From positions 248,001 to 312,000 of the forward strand of contig VZSE01004118.1 of assembly GCA_013398275.1 (NCBI GenBank): 64,000 bases of DNA, read 5' to 3'. The DNA is from Promerops cafer (Eukaryota > Chordata > Aves > Passeriformes > Nectariniidae). Shown here piece by piece: positions 50,498-61,425 of the stretch; positions within the stretch are counted from its first letter, which is position 1, and each line of letters starts with the position of its first letter. The notes under the pieces were generated by a model. The model saw only the letters and a list, made by a program, of their open reading frames with translations, did not search any database and had not been told where the DNA came from. The translations under genes and the position numbers were made by a program.

Positions 50498-50643
50498 GAT
50501 CACAGAATCACAGAATATTCTGAGTTGGAAGGGACCCACAAGGATAATCAACTCCAACTCTTCCATGAATGGCCCATGTGGGGATCAAACCCACCATTTT
50601 GATGTTATTAGTACCACGCTCTGATCAACTGAGCTGATAGGGA
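50498..50643 (-). mobile_element. TguSINE1-like SINE: tRNA-Ile head, CR1-type tail
   Basis: Read on the minus strand, 50640 down to 50571 follows nuclear tRNA-Ile. There is an A-box-like AGCTCAGTTGATCAGAG, an anticodon loop CTAATAAC (anticodon AAT, plus-strand 50607-50609), a B-box GGGTTTGATCCCC (50580-50592) and the 3' end CATGGGCC. The remaining bases match a CR1 3' tail: GGTCCC and TTCCAACTCAGAAT-type wording, ending in ATTCTGTGATTCTGTGATCC. A tRNA-Ile head joined to a CR1 tail is the structure described for TguSINE1 in songbirds, where CR1 enzymes are thought to mobilise it. Changes from functional tRNA-Ile are mostly CpG decay (for example TTCGA to TTTGA). It is not a functional tRNA gene. 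Confidence 0.85.
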
Positions 50644-52764
50644 GGTGATCCCATAATAAAGCGATTGCCAAGAAGATGAGACCCTTAGGTCATTCTCCAG
50701 TCTGTACAACTAGGTAGGAAGGTAAGAGGCAAAAACTGGATAAGATAAGGTCTAGGAGGACTTTTTTTTCCCCTAAAGGCTCACTCTCTTGGAGGAACCA
50801 AAGGTTTGAGCAGCCCTGTGTCTCCTTCAGTGCTAAGGTAAGGTTTGCATTTTGTGCTGACATACGGCCAGGGCTGGATTCCAGTTTTTCCCATCACAAC
50901 TGCATGTGGCTGCTAATAAAAACTAATGGAAACCTTACTGTGGCACAAATTTAAATCTCAGTCACACCCATCTGCTCTAATACATTTTTAAAAAGCAATA
51001 AAGTGGGTTTCCTGTAAAGATTGCAAGGTAAAATGAAATAATTAAATAATGAAAAATTAACTAAGGAAGGGTGGATGCCATTTTCATGCATGTGTGAAGA
51101 GTTCTATATTAAATATTTGTTCAGTATCAACATGTAGTAAATATGTCTTCTTGTGGAGAGCACTTGTACGCTGTTTTATTGAACTAAACTTATTGTAAAA
51201 ATTAAATGTTCTTAGGGTTTGATTATTTCCACACACTTTTTGTTGGAAACCTAAACTAGAATGTGAGTTTGGCACATGATAACAAAACTTCATCACTCTT
51301 ATTTATTGTAACTGCAATACATGCGTAACCAGAGTGCTTTCATTACTTCAGACATCTGCCTGTTGACATACAATTTAGATTATAGAGAATTTACCCACTA
51401 AAAACTCATTTGGTTGGCTGTATAAAAAGTTTATGTAAAGTTAGGATTTTCAAATGGCATGGACTTTATGTGAAGCATTTCCCACAGTTATTTCAGTCAT
51501 AGGAGCACAAATTCAACTTCTGCAGTGAGTACTTTTTCTTACAAAATAATTCCAATTTCTACCACTTTACACTGAGCTCCAACATTCAGCTATTATTTTA
51601 TTTTCCCTCCCCAACTCACATACAAACTGTAATGCTACACAAGTGATGTGGCTTGGTGCTTGGCTTCTGAATTTTTCTATATATGATGGTCCGATCTGTC
51701 AGCAGGTGACAAAGAAAAAATTCATTAAGAGAAAAAGAATTCCTGCCAGTTGTGCAAGTGACTCACCAACAAGAAAAGATGTTTTATTTTTGATGTCTGT
51801 CTTATCCTGTTCAACTTCTAGTTAGATGTTTAATCTAAAAATCAGTGAATCCTCCTGCCTAATGAAACAACAGATGCATTGCATTTTAGCAGTTGTCAGT
51901 GATACTCAAATTTCTATGAATGTCATCATATTGTCATTAAAAAAAGAGAAGTCTTACTTTTTGCTATTTATACAAAATGTACTTTGGTCTGATTCTTTTA
52001 ATGAGGATCAGGAGACTTAGGCTCTGTTATGGCTGAATGGAGTGACTTTCCCACTTTTCCTTGATTTGATCTATCATAGTGGAAGTGTTCCTACTTATTA
52101 CAGTGAGAACCACACAACTTTAAACAGCATCTGTTCCAATTAAAACCTGGATTTTCTTACTGGGGGGGAAAAAAAAAAGAGAAAAATACCAAAGCCAAAC
52201 CACACCACTTACAGCTTCAAATTAAAAAACAAAAAAAAAAGCCTGTAAACCACAAAGTCAGACCCCAACTGAGACCTTCTCTTGCATTTTTCTGTGAAAT
52301 ATGTGGTTATAATTCGTTCTCTCCACAACTATTTTTCATAGATATGATTTTTACTTATATTTGTTTTTCTTTACATCCTAGGATAATATTTTTACTATAT
52401 TTTTAACACTGGAAAGTATCAAAACCTTGCTCTACCAGCTTTGAACTAATTTTGGACAAAACTTAGACTCTGGACTTAAGCACACCTAGCTTTTATCCAC
52501 ACCTGGAGATATAAGTTTGCCTTACAAGTTTCATATTCTAAGTGGGTGGTCAGTCTCTGGAAATGCCTGCTTCAGTGTCTCCATCCTTTGCTAGCTCACT
52601 AGTAACAGTGCTGGACAAGTAAGTACTCTTGGCCCATGTCATGTTTTACTTTCATGATGGCCTCAAGTTTAATTTCAAAATGTTTCCCTGATTGTAGGTA
52701 GTGTCATGAAATCAGCAGACAAGGGAATCTATACTACTGTGGCATAAACATTAGGAAGAAAAAT
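50644..52764. other. unique AT-rich non-coding DNA
   Basis: No gene or transposon recognised. A-rich runs occur near 52164-52180 and 52226-52240. Confidence 0.5.
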
Positions 52765-53312
52765 TCACAACTCAGACCATTCACTGTCTTCTGATTTTCC
52801 AGTGCCAAACATTCTTAAAGCAGCATTGAAGACCATCTGTCTTTGATGGCATCCAAAATCTGGGTTACAGTTCACCATTGCTATGGCAGGCAGAGGAAGG
52901 TACCAGATCTCTATCCCTGACCCTTTTTCTTCAGTTCTTGTGCCTCTGTTGGCTTCATGAAGAATAGTAGCATAAGTCTGTCTGATGGGAGAAACATCTA
53001 CCAGGTCTTTAACTTTCTCTTGATGACAGGTCATTTTGTGAGATGAAGCACTGGGACATACTTGCTCAAAGACCTGCTGAAAGTAACCCTCAGTTTGATC
53101 TGCAGGACATAATGCAAAAAATGTCAAGTGACCTCTTAAGAAATCATCAGGGCTCTGATATTTCAGGGCCTGCAGCAAAGCAGTAACCAACCACTCCTCG
53201 GTCCGGTATAGGAGGCTGACTCCTCCCCATTCTCTTCCATGTACAGATGATCTACTGAATTTATGGTAAAGGCAACTTTTTCAAAGTGATACTTTTGAAC
53301 ATGCTGGTAGAT
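52765..53312 (-). pseudogene. unidentified coding-like segment with an apparent frameshift
   Basis: On the minus strand, a frame ending in TGA (52765-52767) is open for over 140 codons and reads like a natural protein C-terminus. It includes LLQALKYQSPDDFLRGHL, VKDLVDVSPIRQTYATILHE, GIEIWYLPLPAIAMVNCNP and FNAALRMFGTGKSEDSEWSE. Upstream, between about 53306 and 53210, a different frame is equally protein-like (QHVQKYHFEKVAFTINSVDH, then LYMEENGEESASYT), so a one-base shift near 53196-53208 would separate the two halves. A TAA stop (53313-53315) ends the upstream frame, or an intron begins there (ACCAG just before). There is no ATG start for the main frame. This could be a decayed processed gene, a terminal exon with an assembly indel, or chance. 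I do not recognise the family. No poly(A) is seen after the stop, although ATTAAA occurs about 90 bases on. Confidence 0.35.
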
Positions 53313-53414
53313 TTAACAGCTATCCAGAGCAGAGTCAGTTCTGGCTCAGACTGGGCTGCTCAGAGCTTCATAAGCTAGTGCTTGAAACCTCAAGACTTGA
53401 GACAGCTTGAACTC

Positions 53415-54360
53415 CCTGGACTCCATCTCCACTGCTGGTCTCTCCTTGTGGATAAAGGCTTCTCCCTACCTCCAGGCTGAGTTTGTGGTGCTTCAGCCTG
53501 TGCTGCTGCCTCTCACCCTCCCACCACACACCACTGTGAACAGCTCAACTACATCTTCTTTATTCTTTTTCATCTATTCTAGTTATGCTCTTGTATACCC
53601 TGAAATCACCCCTCTTCCCAGCTGAACATCCTCCCTCTGATGAAGGCCCAAAATCAAACACAGTGGCCAGATATGTGCTAAGAAAAAGGGACAGTCCCTG
53701 GCTCTTGGGGGACATGTCCTGGTCACCACACTAAGTGCTGCTGGCCCCCACTGTTGCTCAGGGATGTGGCTGACCCAGCTCAGCTTACTGCCTGCCAGAA
53801 CTCCACACCACACCCCAGAGGTGCTCCCTGGCCCTGCCAGCCCCCGACTGCATCCCTGAAGGTCTCTATCTTCCCAGAGCATAGCTTAGTCTCTACCCAT
53901 GCTGGATTTCAGGAGGTTCCATCAGGCCCTTCTACCCAACTTTCCTCTCACAAACACACAAAGTAGGCCATCCACTGCAAACTTGACACACTTGCTTTAT
54001 CCTCTCCTTAGCATCACCACTGCTAGCAATGTTGTATAGCAATGACTCATCCCAGGAGACACCCTGCAGTATCCTACTTATTACCCACCTCTAGACAGAG
54101 CACAGCCCCTTGAGCACAAACCTGAAATCCAACCAGTTTTCACCTGTCCTCCCACTCAGGATGCAAGGTCCCAGTTTGGGCATCAGAACATTGTGAAAGG
54201 CATTACCGTAAGCTTTGTCAAAATAAGCAAGGAAAAATACATCCACTGCTCTTTTTTCATCCACAAATCCAGTGCATTTATCTTAGAACAAAACCTGTTT
54301 AATTAAATGTGATTCTCCTCTTGGTAAATCTGTGCTGACCTGCCAATCACCTTCTACTTC
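53415..54360 (-). mobile_element. old CR1 LINE fragment (RT palm and 3' region)
   Basis: This is a minus-strand CR1 remnant. Between about 54330 and 54000 the decoded pieces follow the CR1 RT in order across several frames: a FVDEKRAVDVF-like segment, AYFDKAY then AFHNVLMPKLG (compare the usual F-x-KAFDTVPHNILL), ENWLDFRFVLKG and ISRILQGVSWDESLLYNI. From about 53900 down to 53420, CR1 3' wording appears, such as the reverse of CCCAGCTGAACATCCTCCC. Divergence and frame breaks are heavier than in the 38-kb copy, so this is an older insertion. Exact edges are uncertain. Confidence 0.8.
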
Positions 54361-57300
54361 TTTGCATTACTGCCATATTTTTTATTTGCATGCCTCTATT
54401 GAATTTGAGTCTGATATATGCGCTTGTACAAATATTTTGCAAATGTTCAGAGCTATGGAAAAACCTTCCAACCACTCTATCACAGAGTTTGCAGAAGTTT
54501 GAAAGTTCTTAGATGAAGAAATCATGTCTTTGTTCAATCAATCTTTACTACATACAGTATGATTTAACCTGTTTTAATTAAAGACCTGACACTGGTGCAA
54601 CAGAGACACTAAAGGGTAATGCAAGCTTTGTTGAATTTCTAGTGTGCATAGGATTTAATTCATGCCTGCCTGAAGGAAAAAAAATAAGAGATTCCCCAAA
54701 ATAAGTTTCTCAATAAACACATTTGTTCACAGCATTTATTTCTGTTGCATGAGATAAGAAAATGTTTTGCTTTAATTTTAAGCAGAACATTAATGCATAC
54801 TAAATTATGGTAGAATGCTTGTATTTCCTTATACTCACAGCAATCACCCATTGAGGGCACAGGCTAAACAGGACTTCTAGAAACAGAGATAAAAATAACT
54901 TGAAGTGTTAGGACACACATTTATGAATTTGTCAGGAGCCTACACTAACTTAAATTACTATTAACTTTATATGACATTTGGTTTGCTGCATCTGAAAGAA
55001 CCTCAGCACTTGTTGTCTCTGCCATGCCAGACAGTAGATGCTGTTTTCTGCATGTCAGCAGCGTATAAATTTCTAGTCAGATTGTATCTGATAACATGGC
55101 TTTCTGAGTGTTCTATTCATCAACTTGTTTTAAATCTCTTTCAAACCCTGTTTGTATGGCTGCATTCATAACCCAAAACATCCCAGCTACGACAAGCAGG
55201 ATAATGTGGATTTACTTTAATCTGAGATACTCACCACAGTATAAACTGGAGATTTAGATTCAGTTTGGCTCCTAAACATTCAGGATTCAGTTGGAGTTAC
55301 AGCTTACATACAGGACACTGCAAAGCAGTATTTTACCTATATTTTAATAGCAAACATAATACCTTCATATTTCTTTAAATCCTTTTCATTAAGTGAAATG
55401 TTTCATGCCAAGATTTCTCCAGGCTCACATTTCAGACATCTCGTTTCCAGCTCCTGTACATAAAGGTTCTTGGTGGCTAGCAAATAAAATACCTTAATGC
55501 ACTTCTGTAGCTGCACCCCAGGAACTGGCCTTGCCCTGACTCACAATAATATTATATATCTGAACAAGCCTTCAATCTACTGGTGCTCAGAAACAAATGT
55601 TTCAAGTGTGGCAAAATCATCAAGTTACAAGCATTGTATGGACTAACAAGAAACCTGCAGCAACCTTCAACTGCTCTCGAACAAAGCAGGGCTGTGTCTG
55701 GGTGGAAATCATCACAAACCTGGGTAGAAAGAAAATTTTAAACCAATATTTCCCTGTGTCATCATCACATCTCACTCTCCCTCGCTGTGTCTCCTTCTCC
55801 TTCTTTCACACACAGAGAGGCACAGCCCTCATCTCCCCTCCCTCATGGTCTGAACACAGTCACTAGTAATGGCAGAAGCATATGAGGAAGCCAGTTGACT
55901 TCTTGACCCCCAAGTCATTTTGTAGATGTCACAAGGATGCCAAATGTGAAGCAGAAGGCTGTCAAAGATGAGCTGGGGCTAAAAGCAAGACTATGAGCTG
56001 TAATACAAAGCAGAAGGAGCCTCTGGGGAACAATCTGTCTTCCTAAGAAGTCTTGTGAACTGCTTTTTAGTATCAGGTGCATCATCTTGAGAAACCATTG
56101 TACATTCCAAGTAAAATTAGTTTAATGTTCCCACATAAAAAGGACCACAGCCATGTGGAGGATCAGAATAGGAGCACGCAGTGTGGAACTAAAAAGTTTT
56201 GCATGCTTCTGGAGGGAAAAAGACCCTATGTGGAAATTTATTACAGATATATTTCATATGTAAATCTCAGCCACTTATTATAGTGGGTATGAAAATGGGT
56301 GATTTTATGAGTGCTAAATACCTCTACATATTACCCTTTGGGACAGCAATGCTCATTTCCACCACGGAATTTTAACAGGCTGTGGGAAGCAGGTACTTGG
56401 ACTCTTACACTCCTGAAGGTCCTAGGGTTAGGAAAGGTTTTGGCATTTTCTTCTTTCCAGTGAAGTTAGCAGGAGAAAGATCAGGTCCCAGCACACTTAT
56501 CTTTTCTGAGAGCAAAACATCATGCACACTCAATACTAAGAATATTATAAACTAGAGGAAACAGTAAGCAAGAAATAACTAAAATTACGATAACAGATTT
56601 CTAAATCAATAACCCTGACCAAAACAAAATGTGCTACGTTTCTCACTGACCAAATTGTTTTGTAACATGGTTACAAACCTGAATCCACTTGAAGACCTGA
56701 TGCATTAGTGACACATTTTCAATTCCACCTTTTGTTATTCTGTTACCATCAACAGAATTATTGTTGGATGTTAATACATTGCCAAATTATCTGACCTCGT
56801 GCGAGTAACACTGAGAGAAAACCTGCGAGAAGTGCAGGGTATAAATGTATGTTTAAAAATGTACATAGTAATAACAATGAATTTACTTTCACCCAACAAT
56901 TACATTTACAGCTTTGAGACATAATAAGCCATGTCAAGATGGGGCTTTTCTGCTCATTTGGTCATGATGAGTGGTTACCACATGTTGCTTACCCTTGCAC
57001 CATGTCCAAACTCACAAGTGCTGTAAGTTTCAAAGTTATGTTACAAGCCATGTGTTTTAGTTCTGTTACAGTGGAAATGCTGTTAGAGCCTTGTTAAGTG
57101 TGGTATGTCATGGGCTACGGTGTTAGAGAGCATTTAGGAGGCATGTCTAGTCAGTTGAATCAATGTGAAAAGTGCAACATGGATTAAGCATACCTTTTTC
57201 TCTGCTAGTTTAAGTAAATGCTCAGGATCTTCTGGTTAACCTGTTTGACTGAAGGACAATACTTTCAGGTCAAGTCATTCTGCAGAAAACCATCTTCCTT

Positions 57301-58189
57301 GTTCCTGTCTATTGCCAACATACAAGGCTATTATAAATGATTCCATTATTATTCCTGTGTGAGAGAAGGGGATTTATTTATCTGGCATTTATCAATGCAG
57401 CAGGATAAAGAATAGCCTAGCTAGGAGCACCAGGAGGCCCCAGAACGTATTTACTTGATTCTATTTTTTGAAACCATAATCTATGACATCTCATGGTTCA
57501 GATCATTGGCAATACTTGATGAAAGCTTAATCCAGAATTTGTAAGACTATAGTAAATGTCAGAGGCAGAAATGGAAGGAAGGTATGAGCACGTAGAATAC
57601 AGATTTATTTCTTTTATGCTTCATCATTGTAATACAAAACAAGTCCACCGAAAACATTCAGCCCATTCAGTAACAGGACCATACTTGCATGCAACAGCAT
57701 GTCATCATCAAATATTATGTTGGGAAAGTTCTTTCAAGTGAGAAATACATTTCTGTAAGCTTGTCTGTGAGAGAATCGAACCAAGCCTCCTGTAGAATGT
57801 TTATTTTACTCTAACAGAGACCAGCCTAACTGGGCCCTTTCGGAGTATTTCCCCAATGTGCATTCTTTGTATATTGGTCTGGAATAATGACGCCTCATTC
57901 CAAGCAGAGTAATTATTCTGAAATTAGGACATTCTGGAGAAAATAGGGAGGGCAGAATGGTTGAGTGGGTAAACTCCTAATGACAGATTCAAGAGCAAGG
58001 CATTGAGCCTTACTCAGGTTCTGTGTCAAAAGCTGATCATAACTGATTCATGTGAAGCAGTGATGGGTTAATTGGCCTAAAAAAATTAATTATTTGAATG
58101 CGGCCATGTCATTCGCCTATGTGATCTTTGCTTCAGCAGCTAGAAAGCTTCATCTGCACCAGTCTGCCAGGCCTTGTAAGTTCTGACAG
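54361..58189. other. unique AT-rich non-coding DNA
   Basis: Nothing recognised. Open frames do not exceed 90 codons. Confidence 0.5.
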
Positions 58190-58845
58190 AAGAATCTTCT
58201 TTAAAAAGAACAAATGCCAGATGATGCACTGGGAACACTGTAATCCTCCATGTATGTATAGGCTGGGGGACAACACACTGGAGAGTCCCCTGTAGGACAG
58301 AATCTGGGTGTTTTAGTTGATGGTAAGTTCAATGAGGCAATAATGTGCCCAGGCAGCCAAAAGAGGCAACTGTGCCCTGAGGTGCACTAAGCACAGCACA
58401 GCTAACTGTTGGAAAGTGTTTGCCCCAGCCGTGTGTGGCCTCACCTCAAGGAGTCCGTGAGTTTGGGCTCCACAATTAAAAAAGGGTATAAAAATATTGG
58501 AATGTTTCCAAAGGAGAGCAGCAAAGACAGAGGAATGACTAGAGGGCGTGACTTGCAGGAAGTGACTGAGGATGCTTGGTCTGTTTAGCTTAGAAAAGAG
58601 GAGACTGAGGGAAGACTTCATTGCTGTCTACAACATTCTCATGAAGGGGAGAAGAGATGGAGGTATTGATCTCTTTGTTCCAGTGTCTGGTGACAGGACA
58701 TGAAGAAATGCCTTAAAGTTGCACCAGGGGAAGTCCACATCAGATACACATAAAAAAAAATCTTCACTGAGAGTGCAGTCCAGTACAGGAACAAGCTCCC
58801 CAAGAAAGTGGGGTACTTCCAACTAGAAGTTAAAGATCACAGATG
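58190..58845 (+). mobile_element. CR1 LINE fragment (C-terminal third of ORF2)
   Basis: This plus-strand CR1 piece begins in the region after the RT catalytic core: CMYRLGDNTLESPV, then NLGVLVDGKF, then CFQRRAAKTEE. It includes the family-typical LRMLGLFSLEKRRLREDFIA followed by VYNILMKGRRDGG and ALKLHQGK. The frame is broken by several stops and shifts. The usual 3'-UTR end with ATTCTATG repeats is not seen, so both ends appear truncated. The open frame on the opposite strand here (58313-58621) is its shadow. Confidence 0.88.
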
Positions 58846-58892
58846 CATAAAAAATCCCATACACACGGTGTAGGGGAGGGGGCTTGTGGGAC

Positions 58893-58926
58893 ACAGAGAG
58901 AAAGAAAGAAAATGAGAGAGAGAGAT
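58893..58926. repeat. GA/GAAA-rich microsatellite
   Basis: A purine-only run of GAGAGAAAGAAAG followed by GAGAGAGAGA sits just after the CR1 fragment. Confidence 0.85.
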
Positions 58927-59401
58927 TGTCCTCTGAGTAAAGTGGGTTCTAACTTGTCATAGGCACCTGTGACTACAGCTTTTGGCTGACCGCATACTGA
59001 CTTTCACATCGGCCTGCACTGCAAGTGCACTGGCAGAGCTGCTCTCAAAAGAAGCTTTTTAATACCTCCAGTATAAACACTTCTGAATAAAAGCAATATC
59101 TGGGTTTTGTCTCTGGGCTACCTATATCCATAAACACCTGTTTGAAAACCTGAATAAATATTGCCTGCTGGGAGACTAAATTAAGATCACTAATTGCCAC
59201 TTTTCAGTTTGAGTTCACTTTCTAAGCACGGGTAATATATTTTTAAATCCTAGCCAAAGTGCTGAAAAAGGAATGCATGCCACAAACTTCTTTATCTCTA
59301 GCGTTAATACATACATATATATATAACTCAGAACATCTGAGCAAGAGGATTGCTAACGTAGATGGAGCTGCATTAGAAAGACCACTGGTGGTCAGGGTTT
59401 C
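58927..59401. other. unique non-coding DNA
   Basis: Nothing recognised except a short TATATATA stretch near 59314-59322. Confidence 0.5.
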
Positions 59402-59605
59402 CATAGAATCATAGAATCATAGACTCATAGAATCATGGAATGATAGAATAGCCTGGGCTGAAAGGGACCTTAAAGACCATCTAGTTACAACCATCATGCT
59501 GTGGACAAGGACACTTTTCACAGGACCAGGTTGCTCAGAGCTCCATCCAGCCTGGCCTTGAACACTTCCAGGGGTGGGGCATCCACAAGTGCTACCAATT
59601 TTTTC
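59402..59605 (-). mobile_element. CR1 LINE 3' end with expanded octamer-like tail
   Basis: On the plus strand the element starts with several ATAGAATC-type units (59403-59448), the reverse complement of the ATTCTATG repeats that end CR1. This is followed by GGCTGAAAGGGACCTTAAAG and ACCATCTAGTTACAACC. Further in, the minus strand decodes to the ORF2 C-terminus: APPLEVFKARLDGALSNLVL. It is a short 5'-truncated copy. The extra tail units suggest slippage during target-primed reverse transcription. Confidence 0.92.
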
Positions 59606-60316
59606 CTTCTCTTGTTCAGGGAAAAACTGAACTGCCATGGGCTTTCCACAAGTCTGGCCAAATCGTCAGAGAAGGGGTGGGGAAAGCTGAGAGCCTGGTA
59701 ACCACGCTTAAAGCCCCAGGTCCAAGCAGCTGTATATTGCAATTGTTTGTGGATACACCTTAAATACTGGCATCACCCTGTGCATCAGTAATTAAAACCC
59801 CTATAAACTTGTCAAAAAGGGGTTAAAATTCAACACATGCCTGATGCTTCCACATTTTGTGCATGCTGCTGGTGAACTTAGCCTGCTGGCTCATACACAC
59901 TAGGGTGTTTTGCTCAGTAGCAGCCCTAAGGGAGCCTATGGGATCAAACAGCATAAATAAGAACGGGGGGGGATAAATAAGGGTGGCAGTAGTAAGGAGG
60001 AAGCCTTCTGAAGTGGTCTCAGGCCAGTTGTGTGTGCTCCAGCAGGAACATTGCTGTGGCTATTGTTGCAGGGCAAGATGTGCCAGGGTGGCTAAGGTTG
60101 GTGCTCTATGAGGCCATCTAATTGGAAAAGTCAGCCAGGATGTCAGGTATTTTAGAGTCCAAAAGTCAAGAGTGAGAGAGAATTTGGGAGGCTGTAAAGT
60201 CATCTCTGTCCCCTCTTTCATTCTAACAACTGCTAAAAAGAAGCAAGGATAAAATGAAGGCTGAGGGCTAAAAATACACCAGTGACTTATTCCTTGATGT
60301 AAAAGCACCAAATTTA

Positions 60317-60325
<9 letters not shown>
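59606..60325. other. unique non-coding DNA
   Basis: Nothing recognised. Confidence 0.5.
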
Positions 60326-60362
<37 letters not shown>

Positions 60363-60404
60363 TTTATTTTTAAAAAANNNNNNNNNAAAAAAAAAAAAAA
60401 AAAA
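60326..60404. repeat. poly-A/poly-T low-complexity tract around a 9-base gap
   Basis: A 33-base A run (60326-60358) is followed by a T-rich stretch, TAAAAAA, nine Ns (60378-60386) and another 18-base A run (60387-60404). This has the look of a homopolymer the assembler could not resolve. The A/T switch right before the gap may be artefactual. Confidence 0.9.
60378..60386. other. nine-base assembly gap (N)
   Basis: Nine Ns within the homopolymer tract. Confidence 0.98.
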
Positions 60405-61425
60405 GAGATGTTTTTATATATTAGAAATGCATTTATGCTTAAATGTATAAATTGTGCTGTAAGAGAATAGTGTACTAGCAGATTTTGCAACAGACTGTTA
60501 CAATAATAGGCACTCTTTCCCAAATTTATTGTCTTTCACTTAGTCACCAGCTTATCCATTGTGTCTCATCAGAATGGTTACCAAAGTATATTTTCAAAGA
60601 GGCTGGCTCTGATGGCTTTTAGACAGATTCACATGCTTACAGAAAGCAGCCTAGAGCTTTGAGCTATCACTGCCTCCAAAAGCAACCTTGTCTGTGTGGT
60701 TTCTTAAATACAGAACCTTTGGCAGCATCTCTAGATCTCATCTCCAGTTTTAGAAACCCGTTTCTATTCAATGCTCAACCTTTGTCCACAAGAGCAGGTG
60801 ATACTCTGGCTCACAAATACAGAGGTGTGTTTTTAAGCATGCACTTATTGAATTTGGAGCCAAATGGGGACAAATACAAGGTGACGTTGGAAATAGAGAT
60901 TTTTGAGACAGACCATGCGCATTCAAATACAGTCTTCCTTGCCCATTGTAGAACTGAAGCATCAACAAGAATTTTAAATGCAAACTGATAGTCTCCATTC
61001 CCTTGAAATTGTTTTGAGTTCTTACATTTCCGTATTTTTATCCTTCTTTGTTATTTTTTTATGTGAAAATATAAAATTGTACAGAAGGCTGATGAGTCCA
61101 TCTTCAATTATTTACAATCATATTATTATCTTTTATTGAACTTCAATCTAGGAATTAAAGCAATAATTACTGGAAAAGTCAAAAACTGTCTATTAAATGT
61201 AAGGGTTTTCAACATTACCTTTAAACTTGAGTAGTTAAAATTGAACCATTCAGGTTTGCAACATTTCTGAAAGCAAAATTACTTAGAAATAGTATCAATT
61301 TAAGGATCCTAGCACTAGCCATGCATTCATAAAATTCTGGTCTGAAAAAGCATCTTTTTTCACTTTGATGTGCAAGTCTCTTAGTGGGAATACATGTAAT
61401 TTATTACTAGAGAGAAAGATTTTTT
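60405..61425. other. unique AT-rich non-coding DNA
   Basis: Nothing recognised. A 109-codon plus-strand frame (60659-60988) has no recognised similarity and is regarded as chance. Confidence 0.5.

Noticed and set aside
50571..50640. Possible tRNA-Ile gene
   Set aside because: The tRNA-like part is decayed at the B box and fused to a CR1-type tail, so it is a SINE head rather than a functional tRNA gene.
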